Positions 17,462-26,163 of a stretch of DNA of 40,977 nt are shown here, piece by piece. A program made the position numbers and the translations under genes. Position 1 is the first letter of the stretch. Each line of letters begins with the position of its first letter. This DNA is from an uncultured Oscillibacter sp. (GTDB lineage: Bacteria > Bacillota > Clostridia > Oscillospirales > Oscillospiraceae), in contig CAJUJW010000020.1 in the NCBI GenBank assembly GCA_910586735.1, forward strand, positions 1-40,977, given 5' to 3'. The notes under the pieces are model-generated. The model was given only the letters and a program-made list of their open reading frames with translations. It did not search any database and was not told the origin of the DNA.

Positions 17462-19468
17462 ATGAAGCGGAAAGAGAGAGTCGCCGCAAGCCCCGCCACG
17501 GCGAAAAAACGGGGCATGGGCATTACCGGAAAGCTGGTGTTCGCCACGGTGGTCAGCGCGGTGCTGGCCCTGGCGGCGCTGCTGCTGGTGGTTTATTTCA
17601 AGATGTCCGGCGCCCTGCTGGAAAAGAGCGAGGACCTGCTCCAGACCACTACGGAACGGACCATTCAGGAGACCCGCGCCTGGATGAACAACACCCTGGC
17701 CACGCTGAAAACCCAGCGGGACACCATCGAGTACGAGGACATGGACGTTCCCGCCATGCGGGACTATATCCGCCACACCGTGGACCAGAACGACGCCTAC
17801 CCCGCCGGGCTCTACGTGGCCCTGACCGACGGGTCCTTGTACCACGCCACCTTCGTCCCCGGGCCGGACTTCGTGGCCCAGGAGAAGAGCTGGTATCAAA
17901 ACGGCATCGCCTCGGAGGAGTTCATCCTGGGCGACGTGTACTTTGACGAGGACAGCCAGTCCAACGTGGTGGGCGCTTCCGGCGTGCTGAGGAGCGCCTC
18001 CGGCGCGGTGCGGGGCGTGGCCGCAGCGGACGTATACCTGGACTCCATCTCCGGCATCGTCAGCGGCATCCAGATTGAGGACACCGGCGGGATCTTCCTG
18101 GTGGACACCCGGACAGACACCATCATCGGCCACCGGGACCCGGAGGCCGCCGGAAAGACGCTCGGCGATCTGCCGGACGAGATGTACGCCTACGCCGCCC
18201 AGCAGATTCGCGGCGGGCAGACCGGGCTCACCCTGCATAACGGCTCCTACTTCCAGATTGCCCAAGTTCCGGGCAGCGACTGGATGGCCGTGGCTCACGT
18301 CTCCCAGGGCGAGGTGCTGGCGGAACTCCGCCAGCTGACCGTCACCATGCTGGTGATGGCCCTTCTGGCCGTGATTCTCCTCACGCTGATGGTCATCATC
18401 CAGGTCCGGCGCATCATCGGCCGCCCCGTGGCGGAGCTGAGCCGGGCCGCCACCCGCATCGCCGGGGGCGCCCTGGACCAGTCCATTCAGTACCGGTCCA
18501 ACGACGAGCTGGGCGTGCTGGCGGACGACTTCAATCAGGTCACCGTCCGCCTGCGGGAGTACATTACATATATCAACGAGATCGCCGACACCCTGCGGGA
18601 AATCGCCGGGGGAAACCTGGACTTCACCCTGGAGCAGGACTACACCGGCGAGTTCTCCAAAATCAAGGACTCCCTGGAGGCCATCTCCCACCAGCTCAAC
18701 GGCGTAATGGGCCAGCTCCAGGCCGCCTCCCGGGACGTGGCCTCCGGCGCGGAGCAGGTCTCCGCCAACGCGGTGGAGCTGTCCCAGGGCTCCACGGAAC
18801 AGGCCGCCGAGGTGGACGTGCTGGCCGGGCACATCAGCGCCGTGTCCGAAAGCGTCCAGCGCATCGCCCAGGGCGCGCAGACCGCCAACCAAATCTCTCT
18901 GGAGGTCAAGGACGGTCTGGTGGACAGCAGCGATAAAATGCGGAACATGACGGAGGTCATCCAGAGAATCAGCGACCGCTCCGCCGAGATCCACAAAATC
19001 GTCAAGACCATCGAGGACATCGCCTTCCAGACCAACATCCTGGCCCTGAACGCCGCCGTGGAGGCCGCCCGGGCGGGCAGCGCCGGCAAGGGCTTCGCCG
19101 TCGTCGCCGACGAGGTGCGCATGCTGGCGGGGAAATCCTCCTCCGCCGCCCAGGAGACCACGGTACTGCTGGGCCAGACGGTGGACTCCATGGAAGAGGG
19201 CGTGAAGGCCGCCCAGGACACCTCGGCGTCCATGCTGGCCGTGGTGTCCAAGGCCGAGGAGATGAGCCGTCTCGTGGAGGGCATCGCCGCCTACACCCAG
19301 GAGCAGGCCGCCAACGCCGGGGAAATCACCCAGGGCATCCAGCAGATCGCCGGCGTGGTGCAGACCAACGTGGCCACGGCGGAAAGCAGCGCCGCCGCCA
19401 GCGAGGAGCTGTCCAGCCAGGCCGCGATTTTGAAGGAGCTGGTCTCCAAATTCCGGCTGAAAAAATAA
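17462..19468 (+). CDS. Methyl-accepting chemotaxis protein (probable dCache sensor)
   Basis: The 668-residue receptor senses an outside ligand and signals to CheA/CheW. Membrane segment 1 is at about residues 21-43 and segment 2 at about 290-315; between them lies a ~245-residue extracellular region of dCache type (SWYQNGIASEEFILGDVYFDE and IFLVDTRTDTIIGH). A HAMP domain follows (about 315-370), then the coiled-coil signalling domain with the conserved tip EDIAFQTNILALNAAVEAAR. AGGGAG precedes the ATG. No other che genes are in the window. The ligand is not readable from sequence. Confidence 0.92.
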   Translation: MKRKERVAASPATAKKRGMGITGKLVFATVVSAVLALAALLLVVYFKMSGALLEKSEDLLQTTTERTIQETRAWMNNTLATLKTQRDTIEYEDMDVPAMRDYIRHTVDQNDAYPAGLYVALTDGSLYHATFVPGPDFVAQEKSWYQNGIASEEFILGDVYFDEDSQSNVVGASGVLRSASGAVRGVAAADVYLDSISGIVSGIQIEDTGGIFLVDTRTDTIIGHRDPEAAGKTLGDLPDEMYAYAAQQIRGGQTGLTLHNGSYFQIAQVPGSDWMAVAHVSQGEVLAELRQLTVTMLVMALLAVILLTLMVIIQVRRIIGRPVAELSRAATRIAGGALDQSIQYRSNDELGVLADDFNQVTVRLREYITYINEIADTLREIAGGNLDFTLEQDYTGEFSKIKDSLEAISHQLNGVMGQLQAASRDVASGAEQVSANAVELSQGSTEQAAEVDVLAGHISAVSESVQRIAQGAQTANQISLEVKDGLVDSSDKMRNMTEVIQRISDRSAEIHKIVKTIEDIAFQTNILALNAAVEAARAGSAGKGFAVVADEVRMLAGKSSSAAQETTVLLGQTVDSMEEGVKAAQDTSASMLAVVSKAEEMSRLVEGIAAYTQEQAANAGEITQGIQQIAGVVQTNVATAESSAAASEELSSQAAILKELVSKFRLKK

Positions 19469-19518
19469 GCCCTAACCGGCAGAGGTAAAGACCCATTCGC
19501 CGGGAAGGAAGAGAGTTA

Positions 19519-19552
19519 CGAGAGGAACCCAGGAGGGGTTCCTCTCGTTTTT
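19519..19552 (+). terminator. Terminator of the chemotaxis receptor gene
   Basis: A 12-bp stem (19519-19530 with 19536-19547) with a 5-base loop is followed by TTTTT. Confidence 0.9.
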
Positions 19553-19560
19553 AATCATAA

Positions 19561-19652
19561 GTTTTCAGAACTTCCCACGGGTTCTGAAAACTTGCCCAGG
19601 CTGTCAAAAATTTTTGACAGCCTGGGCGGGAAACCCAGATGGGGTTTCCCGC
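19561..19652. other. Three consecutive perfect hairpins
   Basis: Directly after the terminator come an 11-bp stem (19561-19571/19581-19591), a 34-base perfect palindrome (19594-19627) and another 11-bp stem (19626-19636/19642-19652) sharing bases with the palindrome. They lie upstream of the putative flagellar-type promoter, so they are not in its leader. The role is unknown; they may insulate the next gene. Confidence 0.7.
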
Positions 19653-19672
19653 CTTATCTTTCTCCCCCTCCT

Positions 19673-19680
19673 GCCGATAT
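19673..19680 (+). promoter_or_regulatory. SigD/FliA-type -10 element
   Basis: GCCGATAT matches the -10 consensus of the flagellar sigma factor of Bacillus. It lies 47 bases before the start of the flagellin-like gene. The expected TAAA at -35 is not good (TTAT at the right spacing), so the assignment rests on the -10 box and on the product. Confidence 0.5.
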
Positions 19681-19727
19681 ATTTATATATGGGAAACACC
19701 GGGTTTCCAGGAAAGGAGGCGTCTGAG

Positions 19728-22700
19728 ATGGGCGAGCTGACAATCCGCAGAGAGCGGGGCATCACCGGGCCCCGGTATCAGGCGGCAGAAAAAACGGAGA
19801 AGGCGGCCGCCGCCGCCAAGAGCCAGCCGGCCGCCAGGACGGCGGGGGCCACCGTCTCGGAGACCCTCCGGCGGCTCATGACCCGAATCGGCCAGGCGGA
19901 GACCCACACCAGGGAGAGTCACCGGACCCTCCAGGTGGGCGAGGCCGTGCTGGACGAGGTGCAGAGCAGTCTGGGCCGCATGGCGGAGCTGGCCCAAAAG
20001 GCCGCCGGGGGCGGCCAGATAGACCGCGCCGCCCTCCAGGCGGAACTGGAGCGCCTGGCAGAGGAAATCGACCGCATGACCGCCAGCGCCTTCGCCGGAG
20101 GCGCGCGGCTGTTCCTGGACGGGGACGCGGAGATTGAGGAGGGCGCGGAGACCGCGCCCCCCGCCGGGGAGGAGGAGACCGCCCAGCCCCTGCCCGATTG
20201 GCTGCTGAAGGGGCTGGACCAGAGGGACTTCACCCCGGAACGGCTTCTGCTTCTGCTGGGGCTGGACAAGAACGCCGGCGTCTCGGACATCCTGAACGCC
20301 CTTGCCGAAAAGTCCCTGGCCAACGACGCCGCCGGTTATCTGGCGGCCCTGTACCTGGGCGCCGCCATCGCCGGAGGTTCCGCCCTCAAGTCCGCCGATT
20401 TCCAGACCGCCCTGGAGGGACTGCGGCAGTTCATGGAGAAAATCTCCCAGGGCGTCTCCCCGGACCGGGCGGTGGAACTGCTGACCGGCGGCATGTTCAC
20501 CAGCCTCTCGGACCTGGAGGCCCAGTTCACCGGCGGCACGGCCCCTGGGCTGGAGGACTTCCTGTCCGCGCTGATGCTGAGCGGCGGGGACGCCGCCCTC
20601 CTGCCCGAGGCGTCCATCCTGAACTTCCTGGCGGGAATGGAGGGCATGGAGCTGGAGCTGATGATGGGTCTTCTGGCGGCGGTGCAGAGCGCCGCCTCGG
20701 AAGCGGAGGCGGGAATGGAGGCCGCCATTGGGGACGGTTCCCTCCCCGACGCCCCCCAGACCGCCGCCCTGGACCTTGGAGAGGCACAGGTGGCGGGCCG
20801 GGACCTGAGCGGCGTCTCGGTGGACGAAACCGCCGGGACCCTGACGGTGGACGGCCAGGCGGACACGGAGATTCAGGGAACCGGGGGGACAATCCGGTCC
20901 CTCCTCCTCACCGGCTCCGGCACAGTCACCCTCCGGGACGCCCAGATCGCCCTGCTGACGGCGGAGACCTCCGCCCAGGTATCCAGCCCCGGGGAGACCC
21001 TGGTGGAAAAGCTGGTCCTGCGCCCCGGCGCGGTTCTGACCCTGGGCGGCGGCGGGCTGGTCCGCCTGGGCAGCGCGGAGGCCGGCCAAGGCGGCGTTCT
21101 GCGCCTCACCGGCGGCGCGGTCATCGTGGAGCCGGAGAAGGAGGGCGAGTCCTTCGGCGCGCTGCCCGTCCCCGTGGTGGTGGACGGCCCGGTCCTGCTG
21201 GCGGCCAGGGCGGCCAATGTCACCAGCGCCTCCGGGAAGCCCATGGCCCCCTTTGACATCGTCTGGCGGGCCCTCCTGCCGGGCTGGAGCGCCCTCACCT
21301 CCCTGGCGGCGGACGGCAGGCAGGGCCGCCTGGCCCTCATGAGCGGCGAGCCCGCCAGGCTCTGGCTGGAGAAGGAGAACTTCTTCCAGGGCTCCCCCAT
21401 TCACTCCGTCGTCATCCGGGGCAAGGACAAGCACGGCCGCCCCAAGGTCCGGTACGCCTACCTGCGCTGGAACGAGAGCGCCGGGGCTTTCCAGGAGACC
21501 GTCATGTACCCCAACCCCTTCACCGTCTCCGGCGGCGAGGCCGGGCGGGACTGGGTTTACGAGGAGGAGAGCCAGACCCTGCGCATCCTGACGGGCCAGG
21601 TCTCCTCCGTCTCCGGCGGCCTGGGCACCGACGCCAACCAGGCCCCCTTCAGCGGGCGGCTGGTCCTGGCGGACGGCCTGGGGACGGTGGAGCTGACCCT
21701 GGACGGCGTGGAGTGCCGGGTGTCCGAGGGCGGGGCCTTCGTCCTGGGCCGGGGGAACGAGGTGACGCTCCTTCTCCGCAGCGGAACCCGCAACCTCTTT
21801 GAAAGCGGCGAGGGCTGGGCGGGCATCTCCCTGGGCCCGGACACCACACTGAGCATCGACTGCCCGGACGCCCGGGCCAGCACCCGGAACCCCGCCGGGA
21901 CCCTCACCGCCTCCGGCGGCGCGGGGGGCGCGGGCATTGGCCGGGACAGCGGCATGGGCCGGGAGCAGACCGGCCACATTGTGATTCTGGGCGGCAGCGT
22001 CACCGCCGTGGGAACGGCGGGTGGCGCGGGCATCGGCGCGGGAAAGCGAAGCGCCATGGGCCCGGTGGACATCCGGGGCGGCGCCGTCTCCGCCACCGGG
22101 CAGAGCGGCGGCGGCGCGGGCATCGGCGGGGCCCTGGGGGCCTCCGTGGGGGATATCCGCATCCGGGGCGGCGTGGTCTCCGCCCAGGCCGTGGGCCACG
22201 CCGCCGCCATCGGCGCGGGCGTCCAGGGCAGCTGCGGCGACATCCTCATCTCCGGCGTGGCCAGAATTCAAAAGGCCCTGGGGGGCGACCCCGGGGCGGA
22301 CATCGGGGCCTGCCTCTTCGGCGGCTGCGGGAAGGTGGAGATCACCGGCGGGGCGGACATTGGCCGGGCCCGCCTCTGGACCCGGTCCGGGGTCCCCCTC
22401 CAGATGGGGGCGGAAACCGTGACATTGCCCCAGTTCCGCCTCTCCTCCAAGACCCTGGGGCTGGACCGGCTGAGCCTGGCCAAGAAGGAGGCGGCCCAGG
22501 CGGCTCAGGCCGCCATTGAGCGGGACCGGCGCTGGGTCTCCCAGATTCAAAGCGCCTATCACGTGCTGTACCACCGGCTGGAGCGCAGCTTCGGCGGCCT
22601 CCTGGGGGTCCAGCAGTACCTGAGCGGGGCGGAGGGCCCGGTGCGGGACGACGGCGCGGCGGGGACCCTGCTGGCGGACACCCGGCGGTCCCTCTCCTTC

Positions 22701-22769
22701 CCCTCCTCCCAGGCCATGCGGACCCACGGCAAGCGGGGGACGGAGGACCTGCGGCAGCTATTGCGCTGA
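19728..22769 (+). CDS. Divergent giant flagellin-like protein with GAGIG beta-repeat insert
   Basis: The 1013-residue product begins at the ATG preceded by AAGGAGG. Residues 44-132 read like the flagellin D1 helix pair: SETLRRLMTRIGQ, VLDEVQSSLGRMAELAQKAA, LQAELERLAEEIDRM and FAGGARLFLDG. The last ~100 residues read like the flagellin C-terminus (AAQAAIERDRRW, a second helix, AEGPVRD, and the final LLR). The usual N-terminal D0 segment is hardly recognisable. In between lie about 780 residues: a helical part (to ~365), then beta-rich repeats, with GGAGIG and GGGAGIGG units separated by VxIRGGxVSA strands at about 724-844. No signal peptide is present, as for flagellins exported by the flagellar apparatus. 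It could instead be a hook-associated or surface adhesin. Confidence 0.6.
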   Translation: MGELTIRRERGITGPRYQAAEKTEKAAAAAKSQPAARTAGATVSETLRRLMTRIGQAETHTRESHRTLQVGEAVLDEVQSSLGRMAELAQKAAGGGQIDRAALQAELERLAEEIDRMTASAFAGGARLFLDGDAEIEEGAETAPPAGEEETAQPLPDWLLKGLDQRDFTPERLLLLLGLDKNAGVSDILNALAEKSLANDAAGYLAALYLGAAIAGGSALKSADFQTALEGLRQFMEKISQGVSPDRAVELLTGGMFTSLSDLEAQFTGGTAPGLEDFLSALMLSGGDAALLPEASILNFLAGMEGMELELMMGLLAAVQSAASEAEAGMEAAIGDGSLPDAPQTAALDLGEAQVAGRDLSGVSVDETAGTLTVDGQADTEIQGTGGTIRSLLLTGSGTVTLRDAQIALLTAETSAQVSSPGETLVEKLVLRPGAVLTLGGGGLVRLGSAEAGQGGVLRLTGGAVIVEPEKEGESFGALPVPVVVDGPVLLAARAANVTSASGKPMAPFDIVWRALLPGWSALTSLAADGRQGRLALMSGEPARLWLEKENFFQGSPIHSVVIRGKDKHGRPKVRYAYLRWNESAGAFQETVMYPNPFTVSGGEAGRDWVYEEESQTLRILTGQVSSVSGGLGTDANQAPFSGRLVLADGLGTVELTLDGVECRVSEGGAFVLGRGNEVTLLLRSGTRNLFESGEGWAGISLGPDTTLSIDCPDARASTRNPAGTLTASGGAGGAGIGRDSGMGREQTGHIVILGGSVTAVGTAGGAGIGAGKRSAMGPVDIRGGAVSATGQSGGGAGIGGALGASVGDIRIRGGVVSAQAVGHAAAIGAGVQGSCGDILISGVARIQKALGGDPGADIGACLFGGCGKVEITGGADIGRARLWTRSGVPLQMGAETVTLPQFRLSSKTLGLDRLSLAKKEAAQAAQAAIERDRRWVSQIQSAYHVLYHRLERSFGGLLGVQQYLSGAEGPVRDDGAAGTLLADTRRSLSFPSSQAMRTHGKRGTEDLRQLLR

Positions 22770-22788
22770 CGGAACCGGACATATAAAC

Positions 22789-22830
22789 AGGAGCCGTTTT
22801 CCAGGGGAGTCTTCCCGGAAAACGGCTCCT
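22789..22830. terminator. Terminator between convergent genes
   Basis: A perfect 14-bp stem (22789-22802 with 22817-22830) stands between the flagellin-like gene and tcdA and could serve both directions. The loop itself can form a short stem. T-runs are weak. Confidence 0.7.
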
Positions 22831-22836
22831 GATTTG

Positions 22837-23577
22837 TTACGCTCTCTCCGAGCCCCCGCCCAAGGCCAGATCCCGGACCACCTCCCCCGCCAGGAGCATT
22901 CCGGCGGCGGCCACCACAAAGGCGCAGCTTCCCGGCACCTGCCGCCGGACCTCCCCCTCCAGGGACTCCTGATAGAGGGCCCCCTCCGGCGCCCTGGGAG
23001 GCTCCTGGGAGTAGACCACCTTCAAACACCGGACACCCCGGCGCTTCAGTTCCTTCCGCATCACCCGGGCCAGGGGGCAGACCGAGGTCTCGTAAATGTC
23101 CGCCACCCGGAAAGCGGCGGGGTCCAGCTTGTTCCCCGCCCCCATGCAGCTGATAACGGGGACGCCCGCCGCCTGGGCCTCCTGAATCAGGGCCAGCTTT
23201 CCCGTCACCGTGTCGATGGCGTCCACCACATAGTCGTACCGGGCAAAGTCAAACTCCCCGGCGGTGTCCGGGCCGTAGAAGACCCTTCGGGCATTTACCA
23301 CGGCCTCCGGGTTGATGGACAGCACCCGGTCCCGGGCGGCGTCGGCCTTGTACCGGCCCAGGGTCTCGTGAGTGGCCAGAATCTGGCGGTTGAGATTCGT
23401 CAGGCTCACCCGGTCGCTGTCGATCAGGTCCAGGGCCCCCACGCCGCCGCGGGCCAGGGCCTCCACAGCGTAGCCCCCCACGCCGCCCAGGCCGAACACC
23501 GCCACACGGGCCCGGGCCAGGCGCTCCACGCCCTCCCGGCCCAGGAGCAGCTCCGTCCTAGAAAATTGGTCCAGCAT
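22837..23577 (-). CDS. tcdA: tRNA threonylcarbamoyladenosine dehydratase
   Basis: The 246-residue product cyclises t6A37 in ANN-decoding tRNAs. It is an E1/ThiF-type enzyme with the nucleotide fold motif VFGLGGVGGYAVEAL, the arginine-rich SLTNLNRQI, DAIDTVTGKLALI, and the C-terminal ARVMRKELKRRG typical of TcdA (CsdL/YgdL). The length is normal. It starts 4 bases after mnmA, so two tRNA-modifying enzymes share one transcript. Confidence 0.9.
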   Translation of the reverse strand: MLDQFSRTELLLGREGVERLARARVAVFGLGGVGGYAVEALARGGVGALDLIDSDRVSLTNLNRQILATHETLGRYKADAARDRVLSINPEAVVNARRVFYGPDTAGEFDFARYDYVVDAIDTVTGKLALIQEAQAAGVPVISCMGAGNKLDPAAFRVADIYETSVCPLARVMRKELKRRGVRCLKVVYSQEPPRAPEGALYQESLEGEVRRQVPGSCAFVVAAAGMLLAGEVVRDLALGGGSERA

Positions 23578-23581
23578 GTCC

Positions 23582-24682
23582 TCACGTCTCCGTTTCCCGC
23601 AAAACTTCCGCGATGGTTCCGCCGCCCGTCACGGCGTCGCCGTCGTAAAACACCGCCGCCTGTCCCGGCGTCACCGCCCTCTGGAGCTGGTCGAAGACCA
23701 GGCGGACCCGCCCCCCGGCCTCCGGAAAGACCTGGGCCGGCTGTTCCCGCTGGCGGGAGCGGGTCTTGGCCGCTGTCCGCATGGGGGCGGTCAGAGCCTC
23801 TATGGCAATCCAGTTCAGGTCCTCCACCAGAATCTCCCGGGCGTAGAGGGCCCCCTCCGGGCCCACGGTGACGGTGTTGGCCTCCATGTCCTTCCCGCAG
23901 ACGTACACCGGCTCGCCCATGGCCAGGCCCAGGCCCTTCCGCTGTCCCAGGGTGTAGCGGACCGTGCCCCTGTGGCGGCCCACCACCCGGCCCTCCAGGT
24001 CCAAAAAGTCCCCGGAGGGGTAAGTCCTCCCGGCGCCGCGCTCCATAAAGGCGGCGTAGTCGCCGTCCGGGACAAAGCAGATGTCCTGGCTGTCGTGCTT
24101 CCCGGCGTTGACCAGCCCCAGCGCCTCCGCCAGTTCCCGGACCTGCCGTTTCTCCAGGTCCCCCAGGGGGAACCGCACGTGGGCCAGCTGCCGCTGGGTC
24201 AGCGTGTAGAGGAAATAGCTCTGGTCCTTCCCGGCGTCCACCGCCTTTTTCAAAAACCACCTGCCGGAGTCCTCGTCGAACCCAACCCGGGCATAGTGTC
24301 CGGTGACAACAGTGTGGTATCCCCTGGCCTCCGCCTCCTGGAGCAGCCGCCCGAACTTCAGGAAGCGGTTGCAGTCCACGCAGGGATTCGGCGTCCCCCC
24401 GGCCTCGTAGACCCGGATGAACTTGTCCACCACCCGCTCCTGAAACTCCCTGCCGCAATCCAGAATCTCAAAGGGGATGCCCAGCTGCCCCGCCGCCCCG
24501 GCGGCGTCCTCCGCGTCCCGGCGTTTGCAGCCGCCAGCCCCGTCCTCTCCCCCGTCCTGAAGAAGACGCATGTTGGCCCCCAGGCAGCGATACCCCGCCT
24601 TCAGCGTCAAATACGCCGCCACAGAGCTGTCCACGCCGCCGCTCATCGCCACCAGCGCGCTTAGATCCTTGTTCCTCTCCAT
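23582..24682 (-). CDS. mnmA: tRNA-specific 2-thiouridylase
   Basis: The 366-residue enzyme puts sulfur on U34 of Lys, Glu and Gln tRNAs. The PP-loop ATPase motif MSGGVDSSVAAYL is at the N-terminus; the two catalytic cysteines are in TPNPCVDCN and SQDICFVP, and GHYARV and KDQSYFLY are also conserved. The length and C-terminal beta barrel are normal. It leads the operon behind its own promoter. Confidence 0.95.
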   Translation of the reverse strand: MERNKDLSALVAMSGGVDSSVAAYLTLKAGYRCLGANMRLLQDGGEDGAGGCKRRDAEDAAGAAGQLGIPFEILDCGREFQERVVDKFIRVYEAGGTPNPCVDCNRFLKFGRLLQEAEARGYHTVVTGHYARVGFDEDSGRWFLKKAVDAGKDQSYFLYTLTQRQLAHVRFPLGDLEKRQVRELAEALGLVNAGKHDSQDICFVPDGDYAAFMERGAGRTYPSGDFLDLEGRVVGRHRGTVRYTLGQRKGLGLAMGEPVYVCGKDMEANTVTVGPEGALYAREILVEDLNWIAIEALTAPMRTAAKTRSRQREQPAQVFPEAGGRVRLVFDQLQRAVTPGQAAVFYDGDAVTGGGTIAEVLRETET

Positions 24683-24719
24683 TTTGCGCCTCCCGTCCCG
24701 TGCATTTCACGCGGCTATT

Positions 24720-24748
24720 ATTATAGTACGATTCCGTCGTTTTGTCAC
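24720..24748 (-). promoter_or_regulatory. Promoter of mnmA-tcdA
   Basis: On the minus strand GTGACA (24743-24748) and TATAAT (24720-24725) are 17 bases apart, about 38 bases before the mnmA start. Confidence 0.75.
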
Positions 24749-25011
24749 GTAATATCTGCGGACCGTCTAGCTAACCTTCCCGACCGATTTGCAGCAGAAC
24801 CTTCACAAGCCGTCCTCCCGGCTGGACGCCCTTCCCTTTTTCAACAAAAAACCCGCTTGTCCAGAGAAAGTTTAGGGAGAGAATGTAGAATTTTCGGCGC
24901 GGAAAATATTATGTAAACTCCATCCAGCGGCGTCCGTCGTGAAAAATCCGCTTTTCTCCCGCGAAATCCGGAAGGGGCTAAATTTTGCCCCTGATTTTTC
25001 AGGGAATCAGA

Positions 25012-25042
25012 TTGTGGAAAACCTTGTGGAAAGTGTGGATAA
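25012..25042. promoter_or_regulatory. DnaA-box-like cluster in a long gene-free stretch
   Basis: The interval 24749-25404 holds no gene I can support. It contains TTGTGGAAA at 25012-25020 and 25024-25032 and TGTGGATAA at 25034-25042; the last is a perfect DnaA box in reverse complement, and the others are one- or two-base variants. Just upstream are small hairpins (GGGGC/GCCCC and CCCTGA/TCAGGG, 24973-25005). No AT-rich unwinding region or dnaA gene accompanies them. Confidence 0.4.
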
Positions 25043-25233
25043 CTCTTCGTAGAAGATTTTTATGACAAATCTTATGTAACCCCCCTCGAACGGAGGCGCA
25101 GTTTGCCGGTCTTTGGAGATGCCGCCGGAGAACCCGCGGAAAATGGGGAAAAACCGTCCGAAGTCCAGCGGGAAATTTTCCGGCGCTTCGAGCGTTTTTT
25201 CGAAGATGCGTCAAAAACCGACAGAATGCTCAA

Positions 25234-25259
25234 AGAAAAAACGCAGGAAATCCTGCGTT
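25234..25259 (-). terminator. Minus-strand hairpin with T-run
   Basis: A 9-bp stem (25240-25248/25251-25259) is followed on the minus strand by six T. No gene upstream on that strand obviously needs it. Confidence 0.5.
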
Positions 25260-25404
25260 AATACCAAGCGTAATCGAGAAAAACGGGAGCGGGAGGAAAA
25301 TTTAAAAACAAGGTTGACTGCGGGTGAAATTTATGGTATGATACTCCACGGCTTCAAGGACTGCGGGTCCTTCTTCCCCGGCAAGCGCCCCGTCGGAAGA
25401 CGAT

Positions 25405-25466
25405 GTGCGCCGGTGCGGCTCAGTCGGTAAAGCAGCTGATTCGTAACTACCAGGCCGGGTCGCAGA
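25405..25466 (+). pseudogene. Degenerate tRNA-Thr copy
   Basis: GCTCAGTCGGTAAAGCAGC and then TGATTCGTAA (about 25418-25446) repeat the D arm and anticodon half of the intact tRNA just downstream with one mismatch. The 3' side of the anticodon stem, the T arm and both acceptor halves are lost. It looks like a broken duplicate, as left by repeated integration and excision at this tRNA. Confidence 0.7.
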
Positions 25467-25477
25467 AAATTGAATAT

Positions 25478-25553
25478 GCTACTGTAGCTCAGTCGGTAGA
25501 GCAGCTGATTCGTAATCAGCAGGTCGTGTGTTCGAGTCACATCAGTAGCTCCA
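25478..25553 (+). tRNA. tRNA-Thr(CGT)
   Basis: A complete cloverleaf: acceptor GCTACTG pairs with CAGTAGC, the D arm is GCTCAGTCGGTAGAGC, and the anticodon stem CTGAT/ATCAG encloses TTCGTAA with anticodon CGT. The T loop is TTCGAGT, with discriminator T and an encoded CCA at 25551-25553. Confidence 0.95.
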
Positions 25554-25558
25554 GAAAA

Positions 25559-25589
25559 CGGCGAAAATCAAATGATTTTCGCCGCTTTT
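25559..25589 (+). terminator. Terminator of tRNA-Thr
   Basis: A 12-bp stem (25559-25570/25573-25584) is followed by CTTTT. It starts 6 bases after the CCA. Confidence 0.75.
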
Positions 25590-25612
25590 GCAACTTTCCA
25601 GAAAAAATAGTT

Positions 25613-25718
25613 GACCCACATTTGATTCTCTTTTTGACCCACAATAATCCTTTCGCATACAGACTCTGCGAAGGCTTTCTTTTGCAAGAAGCGGTCAAGA
25701 CCCACAACCTGACCCACA
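25613..25718. repeat. Four GACCCACA direct repeats
   Basis: GACCCACA occurs at 25613-25620, 25636-25643, 25699-25706 and 25711-25718, between the tRNA and the integrase remnant. This is where arm-type integrase binding repeats of an attachment site are expected. Confidence 0.6.
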
Positions 25719-25729
25719 CAGGAAAATAA

Positions 25730-25966
25730 TCAGAAACGAACACCGCAGCGGAGAGGATGCTGTCCGCTGCGGTGTTGTCTTTTGTCATTTCGGATTTTCA
25801 TCATCTGTTCCATAAATGCTCCCATCTTTTCCGCCGCTTCATCCTGTGCCTGCCGTGTAGCGTGGGTGTAGGTGCGGAGAGTGAAGCCGGCGTCGTAGTG
25901 TCCCAGCATGGTGGATACCGTTTTTACGTCTACGCCGTTTTGCAGCGCCATCGTTGCGAAGGTATG
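25730..25966 (-). pseudogene. C-terminal remnant of a tyrosine integrase
   Basis: The reading HTFATMALQNGVDVKTVS followed by MLGHYDAGFTLRTYTHAT is the end of a phage/ICE-type tyrosine recombinase, with the catalytic Tyr in RTYTH and conserved His in GHY. Upstream of the HTFAT the frame meets a stop, and the preceding Arg of the family HxxR box is gone, so some 300 N-terminal residues are deleted. The gene end faces the tRNA, the usual orientation for an integrase next to its attachment site. Confidence 0.85.
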
Positions 25967-26121
25967 CCCTTATGGCATAATAAGATCGGAAAGCCCTTGC
26001 AGTGCAAGGAGTTGACTGGTTTGTCCTTATTCTTTTTCCACCTAATCCCCTGCAAAAAATAGGCGCAACGAGGGAAGCCAAAAAGCGAGGTGTAACGTAA
26101 AGGGCGAAGACAGCGTATAGC

Positions 26122-26163
26122 ATCCAGCCAGGAGCGTATAACGTCCCGGCTGGGTGTTTTTTA
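26122..26163 (+). terminator. Hairpin with U-run in the element remnant
   Basis: CCAGCC-AGGA pairs with TCCC-GGCTGG (one mismatch), followed by GTGTTTTTT. No open gene precedes it, so it is probably a relic. Confidence 0.6.

Noticed and set aside
19683..22727. 1014-codon minus-strand open frame opposite the flagellin-like gene
   Set aside because: The plus frame has a good ribosome site, promoter element and structured ends; the minus frame has none.
25012..25042. Chromosomal replication origin
   Set aside because: Too few boxes, no AT-rich unwinding element, and no dnaA, dnaN or rpmH nearby.
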